Origin: CAMDBL01 sp964498125
GTDB taxonomy: Bacteria > Pseudomonadota > Alphaproteobacteria > Rhizobiales > Hyphomicrobiaceae
Assembly (NCBI GenBank): GCA_964498125.1
Contig: CAZCGE010000079.1
Location: forward strand, 49,476-113,475
Length of the DNA stretch: 64,000 nt
Direction of reading: 5' to 3'
Position 1 is the stretch's first letter. Each line of letters starts with the position of its first letter. Below the pieces are notes generated by a model, which saw only the letters and a list, made by a program, of their open reading frames with translations, ran no database searches and was not told where the DNA came from. The translations under genes and the position numbers were made by a program. This document shows, one piece after another, positions 8,574 through 17,346 of the stretch.

Positions 8574-9224
8574 ATGTCACAAGCGTCACAAGCCCTCACG
8601 CCACCCGAGATCCTGGATGCCGGCCACAAAGCCGAGTCCGACGGACGGATCGCCTATGCGGTGCAGTTCTATCGCCATTTGACCAACTACTATGCCCGCT
8701 CGCCTGAGGCAGCTGATGCACGCCAGGCGCTGCATCGGCTCAATGCCTTGTCGGACATAGATGGCGCGGCGGACCAATCATTGTCTCGTGCCGTTGAAGC
8801 CGCACGCACGATCGCTCCGACCCGCGCCGCACCGCGGGCCTTCTCGGCACCGACGGTGCGACCGCAGCCTGGTCAGCAGGCTCAGCCCCGGCGTGGCGCC
8901 ATGGCGCTGCCACCGCCGGCCAAGAGATTTCGGATCGGCCGGGTTCTGGCCCTGCTGATGCTGATCACCGGTGGGCTGACGGCTGCGGCCGGCTTGGCGC
9001 TGATTGCCTACGCAATTGTGTTCGGGCTGCACCGCCCGGCGCCAGCGGGCCTCGCACTGATCGGCGCCTCGACGATCATCGCCGGTCCGATCTGCATCGT
9101 CGGCGGCCTGTTGATGGCGCTGGCCGGGCAATGCGCATCCGCGATTTTTCGCATGGCCAACGCATCGACTGACCTCGCAGCACTCATGCGCGCCAAGACG
9201 CGTCACGACAGCCACGAGGATTAG
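8574..9224 (+). CDS. Small TPR-like membrane protein of unknown function
   Basis: 216 residues. The N-terminal third (PEILDAGHKAESDGRIAYAVQFYRHLTNYYARSPEAADARQALHRL) looks like a helical tetratricopeptide-type segment; a Pro/Ala linker follows, then two membrane helices (VLALLMLITGGLTAAAGLALIAYAIVFGL and LALIGASTIIAGPICIVGGLLMALAG). It probably sits in the inner membrane with the TPR part in the cytoplasm. The ATG at 8574 is preferred to a TTG at 8568. It lies just upstream of dnaB but has its own 140-base spacer, so operon membership is uncertain. Confidence 0.75.
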   Translation: MSQASQALTPPEILDAGHKAESDGRIAYAVQFYRHLTNYYARSPEAADARQALHRLNALSDIDGAADQSLSRAVEAARTIAPTRAAPRAFSAPTVRPQPGQQAQPRRGAMALPPPAKRFRIGRVLALLMLITGGLTAAAGLALIAYAIVFGLHRPAPAGLALIGASTIIAGPICIVGGLLMALAGQCASAIFRMANASTDLAALMRAKTRHDSHED

Positions 9225-9363
9225 GGACCACGCGCACGGCCGCCGGGGGCTGATTCGCGCCAGACCAAGCGCTGAATCGCCGCCGTGTTGATAACGGGGA
9301 CATGATCCGGGGATTGCAAGGTCGGGGGGCTTGCCAAGCCGCGACTCGGTCTAGCTTGCCCGC

Positions 9364-10884
9364 ATGACACAGACCCCCGTCCTCGCGACCGACAAGCTCA
9401 AGGCCATCGCCGGTTCCAATGAACCCGTCGATTTCCGCCAGCCGCCGCACAACATCGAGGCCGAGCAGGCGCTGCTCGGTGCGATTCTGATCAACAACGA
9501 GACGCACGACCGCGTGTCCGCGTTCCTGCTGACCGAGCATTTCTTCGATCCGCTGCACGCCGAAATCTACGATACGGCGGCCAAACTGATCCAAGCCGGC
9601 AAGCAGGCGACGCCGATCACGCTGCGAACGTTCTTCGAGAATGCCGAGCCGATCGACTCGACCCTGACGGTACCGCAATACCTTGGCCGCCTCGCCGCTG
9701 GCGCCACCACCATCATCAACGCCTACGACTATGGCCGCACGATCTACGATCTCGCCGTCCGCCGTCAGCTCATCATGATCGGCGAGGAATTGGTCAACAC
9801 CGCGTTCGACAGCCCGGTCGATCAGCCGCCCGCGATGCAGATTGAAGAAGCTGAGGGCCGACTCTACAGCCTCGCCGAGCGCGGCAAGTATGGTCAGGGC
9901 TTCATGGCGTTCGGCTCGGCGCTGACCCAGGCCATCGAGATGGCCAACAATGCCTATCAGCGCGACGGGCACCTTTCGGGCCTGTCGACCGGGCTATCCG
10001 ATCTCGACAACCGGCTCGGCGGCCTGCAGTCCTCCGACCTGATCATATTGGCCGGAAGACCGAGCATGGGTAAGACCGCCTTGGTCACCAACATCGCCTA
10101 CAACGTCGCCAAGTCCTACCGCGAGGAGCGCCAGCCGAACGGCACCATCAAGGCGCTCGACGGCGCCAAGGTCGGGTTCTTCTCGCTGGAAATGTCCGCC
10201 GAGCAGCTCGCCACGCGCATCCTGTCCGAGCAGGCGGAGATCTCCTCGGAGAAGATCCGCCGCGGCATGATCGACGAGGCCGACTTCGGCAAGCTGGTGC
10301 GGGCCTCCCAGGAGATGACCCAGGTGCCGCTGTACATCGACCAGACCGGCGGCATCACGATAGCGCAACTGTCGGCCCGCGCGCGCCGCCTGAAGCGCCA
10401 GCATGGGCTCGGCCTGCTGATTGTCGACTATCTGCAGCTGCTGGCCGGCTCGTCGCGGTCGGGCCAGGCCAACCGCGTGCAGGAGATCACCGAGATCACG
10501 ACCGGGCTCAAGGCGCTGGCCAAGGAGCTGGTGGTGCCGATCATCGCGCTGTCGCAGCTGTCGCGTCAGGTGGAGCAGCGCGACGACAAACGGCCACAAC
10601 TGTCTGATTTGCGTGAATCGGGCTCGATCGAGCAGGACGCCGACGTCGTCATGTTCGTGTTCCGCGAAGAGTATTATGTTGAACGCAAGAAACCGTCCGA
10701 TGCGAACGTGGAAGAGATGCTGAAATGGCAGCAGGAAATGGCACTGGTGCATGGCAAGGCCGAGGTCATCGTCGGCAAGCAGCGGCACGGCCCAACCGGC
10801 ACAGTGCAGCTTGCCTTCGAGGCGCAATTCACGCGCTTCGGCAACCTGGCGCGCGAGTACCAGTTACCCGAGCGACACCAGTGA
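9364..10884 (+). CDS. dnaB: Replicative DNA helicase DnaB
   Basis: 506 residues, the family length. N-terminal primase-interaction domain (PPHNIEAEQALLGAILINN), then the RecA-like motor with Walker A GRPSMGKTAL (about residue 232), Walker B GLLIVDYLQLL, and the conserved LSQLSRQVEQRDDKRPQLSDLRESGSIEQDAD arginine-finger region. No intein interrupts the Walker motifs. It unwinds DNA at the fork as a hexamer with primase. The order dnaB-alr-radA-cvpA-purF that follows is typical of Hyphomicrobiales. Confidence 0.98.
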   Translation: MTQTPVLATDKLKAIAGSNEPVDFRQPPHNIEAEQALLGAILINNETHDRVSAFLLTEHFFDPLHAEIYDTAAKLIQAGKQATPITLRTFFENAEPIDSTLTVPQYLGRLAAGATTIINAYDYGRTIYDLAVRRQLIMIGEELVNTAFDSPVDQPPAMQIEEAEGRLYSLAERGKYGQGFMAFGSALTQAIEMANNAYQRDGHLSGLSTGLSDLDNRLGGLQSSDLIILAGRPSMGKTALVTNIAYNVAKSYREERQPNGTIKALDGAKVGFFSLEMSAEQLATRILSEQAEISSEKIRRGMIDEADFGKLVRASQEMTQVPLYIDQTGGITIAQLSARARRLKRQHGLGLLIVDYLQLLAGSSRSGQANRVQEITEITTGLKALAKELVVPIIALSQLSRQVEQRDDKRPQLSDLRESGSIEQDADVVMFVFREEYYVERKKPSDANVEEMLKWQQEMALVHGKAEVIVGKQRHGPTGTVQLAFEAQFTRFGNLAREYQLPERHQ

Positions 10885-10892
10885 GGGGGGGA

Positions 10893-10987
10893 GTAGGTTG
10901 GGTTGAGGCCGTCTTCAGGCCGAAGCCCAACGTGGCTGGATCGTCACGCCGTTGGGCTTCGCGCGAAGAGCGCTCAACCCAACCTAC
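10893..10987. repeat. Nested inverted-repeat element (GTAGGTTGGGTTGAG type)
   Basis: Outer arms GTAGGTTGGGTTGAG (10893-10907) and CTCAACCCAACCTAC (10973-10987) are perfect complements; inner arms CGAAGCCCAACG (10921-10932) and CGTTGGGCTTCG (10950-10961) are also perfect. The ~95 bp element fills the dnaB-alr gap and forms a long cruciform or RNA hairpin. A relative with C-for-T changes in both arms lies at 57523-57630. Confidence 0.85.
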
Positions 10988-11002
10988 GGCGCGGTGCTTC
11001 CC

Positions 11003-12139
11003 ATGATCGCGCCGCCATTCGAGTTCGACCACGAACGGATTCCGGCGCGCGCGACCGGCGTCATCGTCATCGATCTCAACCAGATTCGCGCCAACTGGCG
11101 AGCCCTGGCCGACATGGTCGCGCCGGCCGAATGCGCGGCAGTGGTGAAAGCGGATGCCTATGGCCTCGGCGCTGCTCACATTATCCCGGCCCTCGTCTCT
11201 GAGGGGTGCCGCACCTTCTTTGTCGCGACCGCCGATGAAGCCGATCAGGCGCGGCGGCTGGCGCCACAAGCGGTAATCTACGTGCTGGATGGCAGTCTCG
11301 ACAGCGCTTTTCTTGCTTCGATCGATGCGCGGCCCGTGCTCAGCGACGAATGGGAGCTGGGGACGTGGTCGACGCGGTGCCAGGTCTCTGGCCAACGCCT
11401 TCCAGCGGCTCTACAGATTGAGACGGGACTCAACCGTCGCGGCATGGCGCCGGAAAGACTCGACGGCGCACTGACAAATGTCGAGTTCACACTTGTCATG
11501 AGCCACCTCGCCTGCGCCGACGACCCCGCCCATCCGATGAACCGGCAGCAGCTCGACGCATTCAATACCGCGCGCGCCCTGCTTCCTCCCGCACCCGCCA
11601 GCCTCGCTGCCTCCGATGGCCTGATGCTCGGCAAGGTCTACCACTTCGAAATGGTTCGGCCAGGCTACGCCCTCTACGGCGGGCAAGCGGTGGGTGCGGC
11701 CAGGGCACCAGTCGAACCCGTCGTCCGCGCCTATGCGCGCATCCTGCAGATCAGCGACGTGCAGCCTGGACAGGTCGTCGGCTATTCGGCCACATGGACG
11801 GCTCGGATGCCATCACGGATCGCCACCATCGCCGCAGGCTATGCCGACGGCGTGTTCAGACATGCCAGCGGCAGCGATGGCCGGCCGGGCGGCGTGGTCG
11901 CCATGAGCGGTAAGCTGTGCCCCATCGTCGGCCGGGTCTCCATGGACCTCGTCACCGTCGACGTCAGTGGCTGTGCTGATGCCGTGGCTTGTTGGGACTC
12001 GCCCAATGGCTGGGTCGAGTTGATTGGACCGAACATCACCATCGAGCAGGTTGGCGCCCGTGCCGGCAGCATCGGCTACGAGGTGTTGACGCGACTGGGC
12101 CGGCGATTCCATCGGATTTATCTGGGGGAGAGGGCATGA
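11003..12139 (+). CDS. alr: Alanine racemase
   Basis: 378 residues, fold type III PLP enzyme that interconverts L- and D-alanine for peptidoglycan. The PLP lysine is in AAVVKADAYGLG near the N-terminus; the catalytic tyrosine region is IATIAAGYADGVFRH; GRVSMDLVTVDVS is the conserved C-terminal-domain motif. Start taken at ATG 11003, after the palindromic element; an upstream in-frame start at 10952 would translate part of the repeat and is unlikely. It is followed after three bases by radA. Confidence 0.95.
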   Translation: MIAPPFEFDHERIPARATGVIVIDLNQIRANWRALADMVAPAECAAVVKADAYGLGAAHIIPALVSEGCRTFFVATADEADQARRLAPQAVIYVLDGSLDSAFLASIDARPVLSDEWELGTWSTRCQVSGQRLPAALQIETGLNRRGMAPERLDGALTNVEFTLVMSHLACADDPAHPMNRQQLDAFNTARALLPPAPASLAASDGLMLGKVYHFEMVRPGYALYGGQAVGAARAPVEPVVRAYARILQISDVQPGQVVGYSATWTARMPSRIATIAAGYADGVFRHASGSDGRPGGVVAMSGKLCPIVGRVSMDLVTVDVSGCADAVACWDSPNGWVELIGPNITIEQVGARAGSIGYEVLTRLGRRFHRIYLGERA

Positions 12140-12142
12140 CGC

Positions 12143-13525
12143 ATGGCTAAACCCGCCAAATCCTCCTTCGTCTGCCAGAGCTGCGGCGCCGTCTCCAACC
12201 GCTGGGCGGGCAAGTGCATCAGCTGCAACGAGTGGAACACCATCGCCGAAGAGGCCAGCGCCGTGGCGCCGGTGCCAGGCTCCGGCCTCACCCGGTCGAG
12301 CCGTGGCCGCGCCGTGGCGCTGGAATCGCTCACAGGCAAGAGCGAGGAAGCGCCGCGCTTTTCCACCGGCATGGCCGAGCTCGATCGCGTCACCGGCGGC
12401 GGCATCGTACCGGGCTCGGCGCTATTGATCGGCGGCGAGCCGGGCATCGGCAAGTCGACGCTGCTGCTGCAACTGTCCGCCGCCGTCGCCAACGCCGGGC
12501 GCCGATCGATCTATTTCTCCGGCGAGGAGGCTACCGCGCAAGTGCGACTGCGGGCCGAGCGGCTGGGGCTGGCCAAGGCGCCCGTGGGGCTAGCCGCGGA
12601 GACCAACCTGTCGAGCATCCTGGCGACGCTGTCGGAGGGCAAGCGGCCCGATCTGATCGTCGTCGATTCGATCCAGACGCTGTGGGCCGATGCGCTCGAG
12701 GCCGCGCCCGGCACGGTGAGCCAGGTGCGAGCCTCCACGCAGTCGCTGATCCGCTTCGCCAAGACCGCCGGCAGCGCGCTGCTGCTGGTCGGCCACGTCA
12801 CCAAGGACGGCCAGATCGCCGGCCCGAAAGTGATCGAGCACATGGTCGACACCGTGCTGTATTTCGAGGGCGACAGCGGCCATCCTTATCGCATCCTGCG
12901 CGCCGTCAAGAACCGATTCGGGCCGACCGACGAGATCGGCGTGTTCGAGATGGTACAGCTGGGCCTGCGCGAGGTGGCCAATCCGTCCGAGCTGTTCCTG
13001 GGCGACCGCGACGCCAAGAGCCCAGGGGCTGCCGTATTCGCCGGCATTGAAGGTACGCGCCCGCTGCTGGTGGAAATCCAGGCGCTGGTGGCGCATTCCG
13101 GGCTTGGCACGCCGCGCCGCGCGGTGGTCGGCTGGGACACCAATCGCCTCAACATGCTGCTGGCGGTGCTGGAGGCGCGCTGTGGCGTCTCCTTCTCCCA
13201 ACACGATGTCTATCTGAACGTTGCCGGCGGGTTGAAAATCACCGAGCCGGCCGCCGATCTGGCCGCCGCCGCCGCCCTGCTGTCGTCGCTCTCAGGTGCC
13301 CCACTGCCCGCCGATCAGGTGTATTTCGGCGAGATTTCGCTGTCCGGCGCCATCCGGGCCGCCACCCATATGTCGCTGCGCCTCAAGGAGGCCCAGAAAC
13401 TGGGGTTCCAGCGGGCCATCGTTCCCGCCGCCGGCGATATCGACGACGCTTCAGCCAAGAAAATGCAGCTTTTCCGCCACGCTCACCTCAAGGAGCTTGC
13501 GGCGAAAGTGGAGCCGTGCCAGTGA
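12143..13525 (+). CDS. radA: DNA repair protein RadA
   Basis: 460 residues, full family length. N-terminal C4 zinc finger (FVCQSCGAVSNRWAGKCISC), RecA-type ATPase with Walker A GGEPGIGKSTLLL, the RadA-specific KNRFG motif (VKNRFGPTDEIGVFEM) and the C-terminal Lon-like domain (DVYLNVAGGLKITEPAADLA). It promotes branch migration in recombinational repair. It starts three bases after the alr stop and is probably co-transcribed with it. Confidence 0.97.
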   Translation: MAKPAKSSFVCQSCGAVSNRWAGKCISCNEWNTIAEEASAVAPVPGSGLTRSSRGRAVALESLTGKSEEAPRFSTGMAELDRVTGGGIVPGSALLIGGEPGIGKSTLLLQLSAAVANAGRRSIYFSGEEATAQVRLRAERLGLAKAPVGLAAETNLSSILATLSEGKRPDLIVVDSIQTLWADALEAAPGTVSQVRASTQSLIRFAKTAGSALLLVGHVTKDGQIAGPKVIEHMVDTVLYFEGDSGHPYRILRAVKNRFGPTDEIGVFEMVQLGLREVANPSELFLGDRDAKSPGAAVFAGIEGTRPLLVEIQALVAHSGLGTPRRAVVGWDTNRLNMLLAVLEARCGVSFSQHDVYLNVAGGLKITEPAADLAAAAALLSSLSGAPLPADQVYFGEISLSGAIRAATHMSLRLKEAQKLGFQRAIVPAAGDIDDASAKKMQLFRHAHLKELAAKVEPCQ

Positions 13526-13579
13526 CAATTGGTTACGCGCTCCGTTCGACATGTGCTGCCAATCGGGAACTCTAAGACG

Positions 13580-14224
13580 ATGCTCGGGTTGACGATCGTT
13601 GACTTAGCTCTCATTGCCATGGCGCTCTTGTCGGGGCTGCTGGCCATGTATCGCGGCTTCACCCGTGAAGTGCTGTCGATCACCTCCTGGGCAATGGCCG
13701 GCCTGGCGGTGCTCTACTTCATTCAGAACCACAAGCGGTTCGCCGAAGAAATGGCCGCACAGATGGGCGCGCCGGTGGCGATCGCCCAGATCGTGCTGGG
13801 CGCGGTGCTGTTCTTGCTGGTCCTGGTCGTCGTTCACCTCATCACGGCGCGCATCTCGGATGCCATGCTCGACAGCCGGATTGGCATGATCGACCGCCTC
13901 TTCGGCTTCCTGTTTGGTGTTGCCCGCGGTTATCTGATCATCCTGATTGCCTTCATGGGCTACCAGCTCTGGCAACCCAAGGCCGAGCAGCAGTTTGATT
14001 TTGTCGCCAAGGCTGCGTCCCGCAACCTGCTGGTGAGTTCAGCCAACGCCTTGCAACCGGTTGTACAGCTCTTCATGGAGAAAGTGCAGAGCAAGACCCG
14101 GGGCGAGCAGCCGCAAGGATTCCTCAATCATCCACAACGCGGCGGCGTGACACTGGTGCGAATGACCGACTATCATGTAACTGTCACGAGTGCGCCCGAA
14201 TCGCACGCTGGCCGGATCATCTGA
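13580..14224 (+). CDS. cvpA: CvpA family membrane protein
   Basis: 214 residues with four hydrophobic helices: TIVDLALIAMALLSGLLAMY, VLSITSWAMAGLAVLYFI, VAIAQIVLGAVLFLLVLVVVHL and GFLFGVARGYLIILIAFMGYQL. The first helix followed by RGFTREVLSI is the hallmark of CvpA. The family is linked to envelope integrity and often precedes purF, as here. The ATG at 13580 is chosen because the upstream in-frame extension is polar and unlike the family. Confidence 0.9.
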   Translation: MLGLTIVDLALIAMALLSGLLAMYRGFTREVLSITSWAMAGLAVLYFIQNHKRFAEEMAAQMGAPVAIAQIVLGAVLFLLVLVVVHLITARISDAMLDSRIGMIDRLFGFLFGVARGYLIILIAFMGYQLWQPKAEQQFDFVAKAASRNLLVSSANALQPVVQLFMEKVQSKTRGEQPQGFLNHPQRGGVTLVRMTDYHVTVTSAPESHAGRII

Positions 14225-14285
14225 TGATGCAAACGGCGGTGTTGCGCGAGATGTGTACGAAGCGCGGCACGTGCGGGAGACAACC

Positions 14286-15791
14286 ATGGCGACTGATCGG
14301 CTCGAACATGATCTGATGTCGCAAGACGCGAACCAGTCGCGCTACCAAGATGATCGCCTGCGCGAGGAGTGCGGGGTATTCGGCATCTTCGGGCACCCTG
14401 ATGCCGCCGCCCTGACGGCGCTTGGCCTGCACGCGTTGCAGCATCGTGGCCAGGAAGCGGCCGGCATCACCACCTACGAGTCCACCGACAAAGGCGGCCG
14501 CTACAACTCCGAACGCCGGCTGGGCCTCGTCGGCGACAACTTCAACAAAGAATCCGTCATTCGCCGCCTCAAGGGCAATATCGCGGTCGGGCACGTGCGC
14601 TATTCGACCACCGGCGAACCCATCCTGCGCAATGTGCAGCCATTGTTCGCGGACCTCGATACCGGCGGGTTCGCCATCGCCCACAACGGCAATCTGACCA
14701 ACGCGCTGACTCTGCGCCGCGAACTGGTCGCCAACGGCGCCATCTGCCAGTCGACCTCCGACACCGAAGTCATCCTGCACCTCATTGCCCGTTCGCAAAA
14801 GCGCCGCGTCACCGAGCGCTTCATCGAGGCGGTGCGCCAGATCGATGGTTCCTTCGCCCTGGTGTGCCTGACCGACGATATGCTGATCGGCGCACGCGAT
14901 CCCATCGGCATTCGCCCCCTGGTGATCGGCCGGCTCGGCGCCTCCTATGTCCTGGCATCGGAGACGTGCGCCCTGGATATCGTTGGCGCCGAGTTCCTGC
15001 GCGAGGTGGAGAACGGCGAGATTGTCATCATCACCGAGAGCGGCATCGAGAGCCTGCGCCCGTTCCCGAAGCGTCCGGCCCGGCCGTGCATCTTCGAGTA
15101 CATCTACTTCGCCCGCCCAGATTCGATTGTCGGCGGCCGCAACGTTTATGAAGTGCGCAAGCGCATGGGCGCTCAGCTCGCGCTGGAGTCACCGTCCGAT
15201 GCCGATGTGGTCGTACCGGTGCCCGATTCGGGCGTGCCAGCGGCGATCGGCTATGCCCAAACGGCGCGCTTGGCTTTCGAGCTCGGCATCATCCGCAATC
15301 ACTACGTCGGACGCACCTTCATCGAGCCCGAGCAGCGCATCCGCCAGCTCGGCGTCAAGCTCAAGCACTCGGCCAACGCCGCGGCCGTGCGCGGCAACCG
15401 CATCGTGCTCGTCGACGATAGCGTGGTGCGCGGGACGACCTCGCAGAAGATCGTCCAGCTGATGCGCGAAGCCGGCGCGCGCGAGGTGCACATGCGCATC
15501 TCCTCGCCGCCCATTGCCCATCCCGACTTCTACGGTATCGACACACCCTCCAAGTTCGAGCTGCTGGCGGCCACCAAGACGGTCGAAGAGATGCGTCAGT
15601 TCATCGGCGCCGACAGCCTCGCCTTCCTCTCGGTCGACGGTATCTATCGCGCCATGGGCTTCGACAAGCGCGATGCGCGCAGCCCGCAGTTCACGGATCA
15701 CTGTTTCACTGGCGAATACCCGACCGCCCTGGTGGATTTCAACGGGACGGAAAACCCGCGCCAGCTCTCGTTATTGGCCGAAGTCAGCTGA
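14286..15791 (+). CDS. purF: Amidophosphoribosyltransferase
   Basis: 501 residues. It commits PRPP and glutamine to purine synthesis. The class II glutaminase part carries the nucleophile Cys in REECGVFGIFGHPDAAA and the core LHALQHRGQEAAG; the phosphoribosyltransferase part has the PRPP loop RIVLVDDSVVRGTTSQ near residue 375. The start at 14286 has GGGAGAC upstream and leaves a pro-region of about 25 residues before the Cys, as is usual. It lies directly behind cvpA. Confidence 0.97.
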   Translation: MATDRLEHDLMSQDANQSRYQDDRLREECGVFGIFGHPDAAALTALGLHALQHRGQEAAGITTYESTDKGGRYNSERRLGLVGDNFNKESVIRRLKGNIAVGHVRYSTTGEPILRNVQPLFADLDTGGFAIAHNGNLTNALTLRRELVANGAICQSTSDTEVILHLIARSQKRRVTERFIEAVRQIDGSFALVCLTDDMLIGARDPIGIRPLVIGRLGASYVLASETCALDIVGAEFLREVENGEIVIITESGIESLRPFPKRPARPCIFEYIYFARPDSIVGGRNVYEVRKRMGAQLALESPSDADVVVPVPDSGVPAAIGYAQTARLAFELGIIRNHYVGRTFIEPEQRIRQLGVKLKHSANAAAVRGNRIVLVDDSVVRGTTSQKIVQLMREAGAREVHMRISSPPIAHPDFYGIDTPSKFELLAATKTVEEMRQFIGADSLAFLSVDGIYRAMGFDKRDARSPQFTDHCFTGEYPTALVDFNGTENPRQLSLLAEVS

Positions 15792-15807
15792 CCGGAGCCA
15801 TGCGCCG

Positions 15808-16554
15808 ATGACCGCCTCGAAAATCCTCGCCGGGCGGTTGGCCCTGGTCACCGGCGCCTCGCGCGGGATCGGGCGTGCCGCCGCACGTGCACTGGCCGAC
15901 GCCGGGGCCCACGTTGTCCTGCTGGCGCGCACCGTGGGCGGGCTCGAAGAACTGGATGACGACATTCGCGCGACAGGTGGCACAGCGACACTGTTGCAGC
16001 TCGATCTGCGCAAGTTCGACCGTGTCGACGCTCTGGGACCGACCCTCTACGAGCGCTGGGGTAAGCTCGACATCCTGGTCGGCAATGCCGGCGTGCTGGG
16101 ACCCATGTCGCCGCTGACGCATGTGACGGAAGATGCCTGGACCCAGGTGCTCGACCTCAATGTCACGGCCAACTGGCGGCTGATTCGCACGCTCGACCCG
16201 TTGCTGCAGCGTTCGGATGCAGGACGCGCCGTGTTCGTGTCCTCTGGAGCGGCGGCGGCGCGCAACGCCTACATGGGCCCATATGCCGTCTCCAAGGCCG
16301 CGCTCGAGGCGCTGATCAAGACCTACGCCCTCGAAGTGGCCGAGACGCCGGTGCGCGCCAATATGATCAATCCCGGCCCGGTGCGCACAAGCATGCGCGC
16401 CAAGGCATTTCCCGGCGAGGATCCCAACACGCTGCCTGAACCAGCCGAGCTGGGCGCGCTGTTCGTCGAGCTGGCCTCGCCGCAGTGCACGGCGAACGGT
16501 GAGCTGTTTACGTTCCGTCGCGACGCCGCCATTGCCACGTTCGCACCGGCGTGA
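15808..16554 (+). CDS. SDR family NAD(P)-dependent oxidoreductase
   Basis: 248 residues. Classical short-chain dehydrogenase: cofactor motif LVTGASRGIGRAAA, NAG motif LVGNAGVLGP, catalytic Ser in VFVSSGAAA and YxxxK in YAVSKAAL. It resembles FabG-like 3-oxoacyl reductases but the substrate is unknown. It follows purF by 16 bases, an arrangement common in related genomes, so it is probably the last gene of the purF transcript. Confidence 0.9.
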   Translation: MTASKILAGRLALVTGASRGIGRAAARALADAGAHVVLLARTVGGLEELDDDIRATGGTATLLQLDLRKFDRVDALGPTLYERWGKLDILVGNAGVLGPMSPLTHVTEDAWTQVLDLNVTANWRLIRTLDPLLQRSDAGRAVFVSSGAAAARNAYMGPYAVSKAALEALIKTYALEVAETPVRANMINPGPVRTSMRAKAFPGEDPNTLPEPAELGALFVELASPQCTANGELFTFRRDAAIATFAPA

Positions 16555-16563
16555 GATGGGCGC

Positions 16564-16995
16564 TCATGCTCGACCGCCGCGACGCGCATCCCGCGCCGGC
16601 TGGATGCGAAAGTGTGTGTTGCGGCCGATGCGGTAGGTTTCGAAGTCGGCATGGTCGATGGTGAGGATGGTGTGAATACGCTCGCGCGCCGCCACATGCA
16701 CCAGCGTAGCATCGGCGAAGTCCATGGGCCGGTCAGAATAGCGGCGCATGAGATCTTCCAGAAGCGGCATGTCGGCCTGGACGATGTCGGCGACTTCGAC
16801 AACGCCCGTCGAGAACAGCTGCCATACCAGATCTTTGCGCCATCGATCCTTGCGGACAAAGTGGAACAGCTCGGTAGCGACGGCGGTCGTGGTGATGAGC
16901 GGCTTCTCGACGTCGCCGAGCAGGTTCCTGCAGACGGCATGCCAACTGTCTCTGGGACTGACGGCAGCCAGCAGGACACCGCTATCAATCAGCAC
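16564..16995 (-). CDS. VapC-type PIN-domain toxin
   Basis: 143 residues. PIN ribonuclease features: first acidic residue in LIDSGVLLAAV, a Glu in TTAVATELFHFV, and the closing acidic cluster MDFADATLVHVAARERIHTILTIDHADF. Such toxins cut specific RNAs and are neutralised by the partner encoded just upstream, with which it overlaps by 11 bases. The pair is convergent with the purF transcript. Confidence 0.85.
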   Translation of the reverse strand: MLIDSGVLLAAVSPRDSWHAVCRNLLGDVEKPLITTTAVATELFHFVRKDRWRKDLVWQLFSTGVVEVADIVQADMPLLEDLMRRYSDRPMDFADATLVHVAARERIHTILTIDHADFETYRIGRNTHFRIQPARDARRGGRA

Positions 16996-17314
16996 GCGGC
17001 GGGCTCCCGCGGGCCTTTTGTTTTGTCAGCAGATGCCCCCGGTATCCCTTGCGAATATTCTCGTTCGTCGCTGACGGAGAGGGAGGGCCGTCAGATCGCT
17101 GCTGCTCGACCTGGCGGAAAACCTCGTCCAATGCCGCATTGATGCGAGCTTGCTTGGCCTCGTCGGTCTCGATCGGTGTTTTCTTGCCCAGCCATGCGCG
17201 AACAGCCTGGGCCAGGAGGTCCGCGACGCTCACCTTCTCCGCGCGCGCCGCCGCCTCGAGCTCGGCCTTGAGCTCGGGGGTCAGACGCCAGCTGTAGACT
17301 TCGCTCTTGCTCAT
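16985..17314 (-). CDS. Ribbon-helix-helix antitoxin, partner of the PIN toxin
   Basis: 109 residues. The N-terminus YSWRLTPELKAELEAAARAEKVSVADLLAQAVRAWL has the ribbon-helix-helix pattern of DNA-binding antitoxins; the charged, flexible C-terminus probably wraps the toxin. Upstream of the start lies TGCACTACACTGTGATGCA, with TGCA words at both ends, a candidate autoregulatory site. It starts 32 bases from the end of ileS on the same strand. Confidence 0.8.
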   Translation of the reverse strand: MSKSEVYSWRLTPELKAELEAAARAEKVSVADLLAQAVRAWLGKKTPIETDEAKQARINAALDEVFRQVEQQRSDGPPSPSATNENIRKGYRGHLLTKQKARGSPPRAD

Positions 17315-17346
17315 GCATCACAGTGTAGTGCAACGGCACGGAAAAT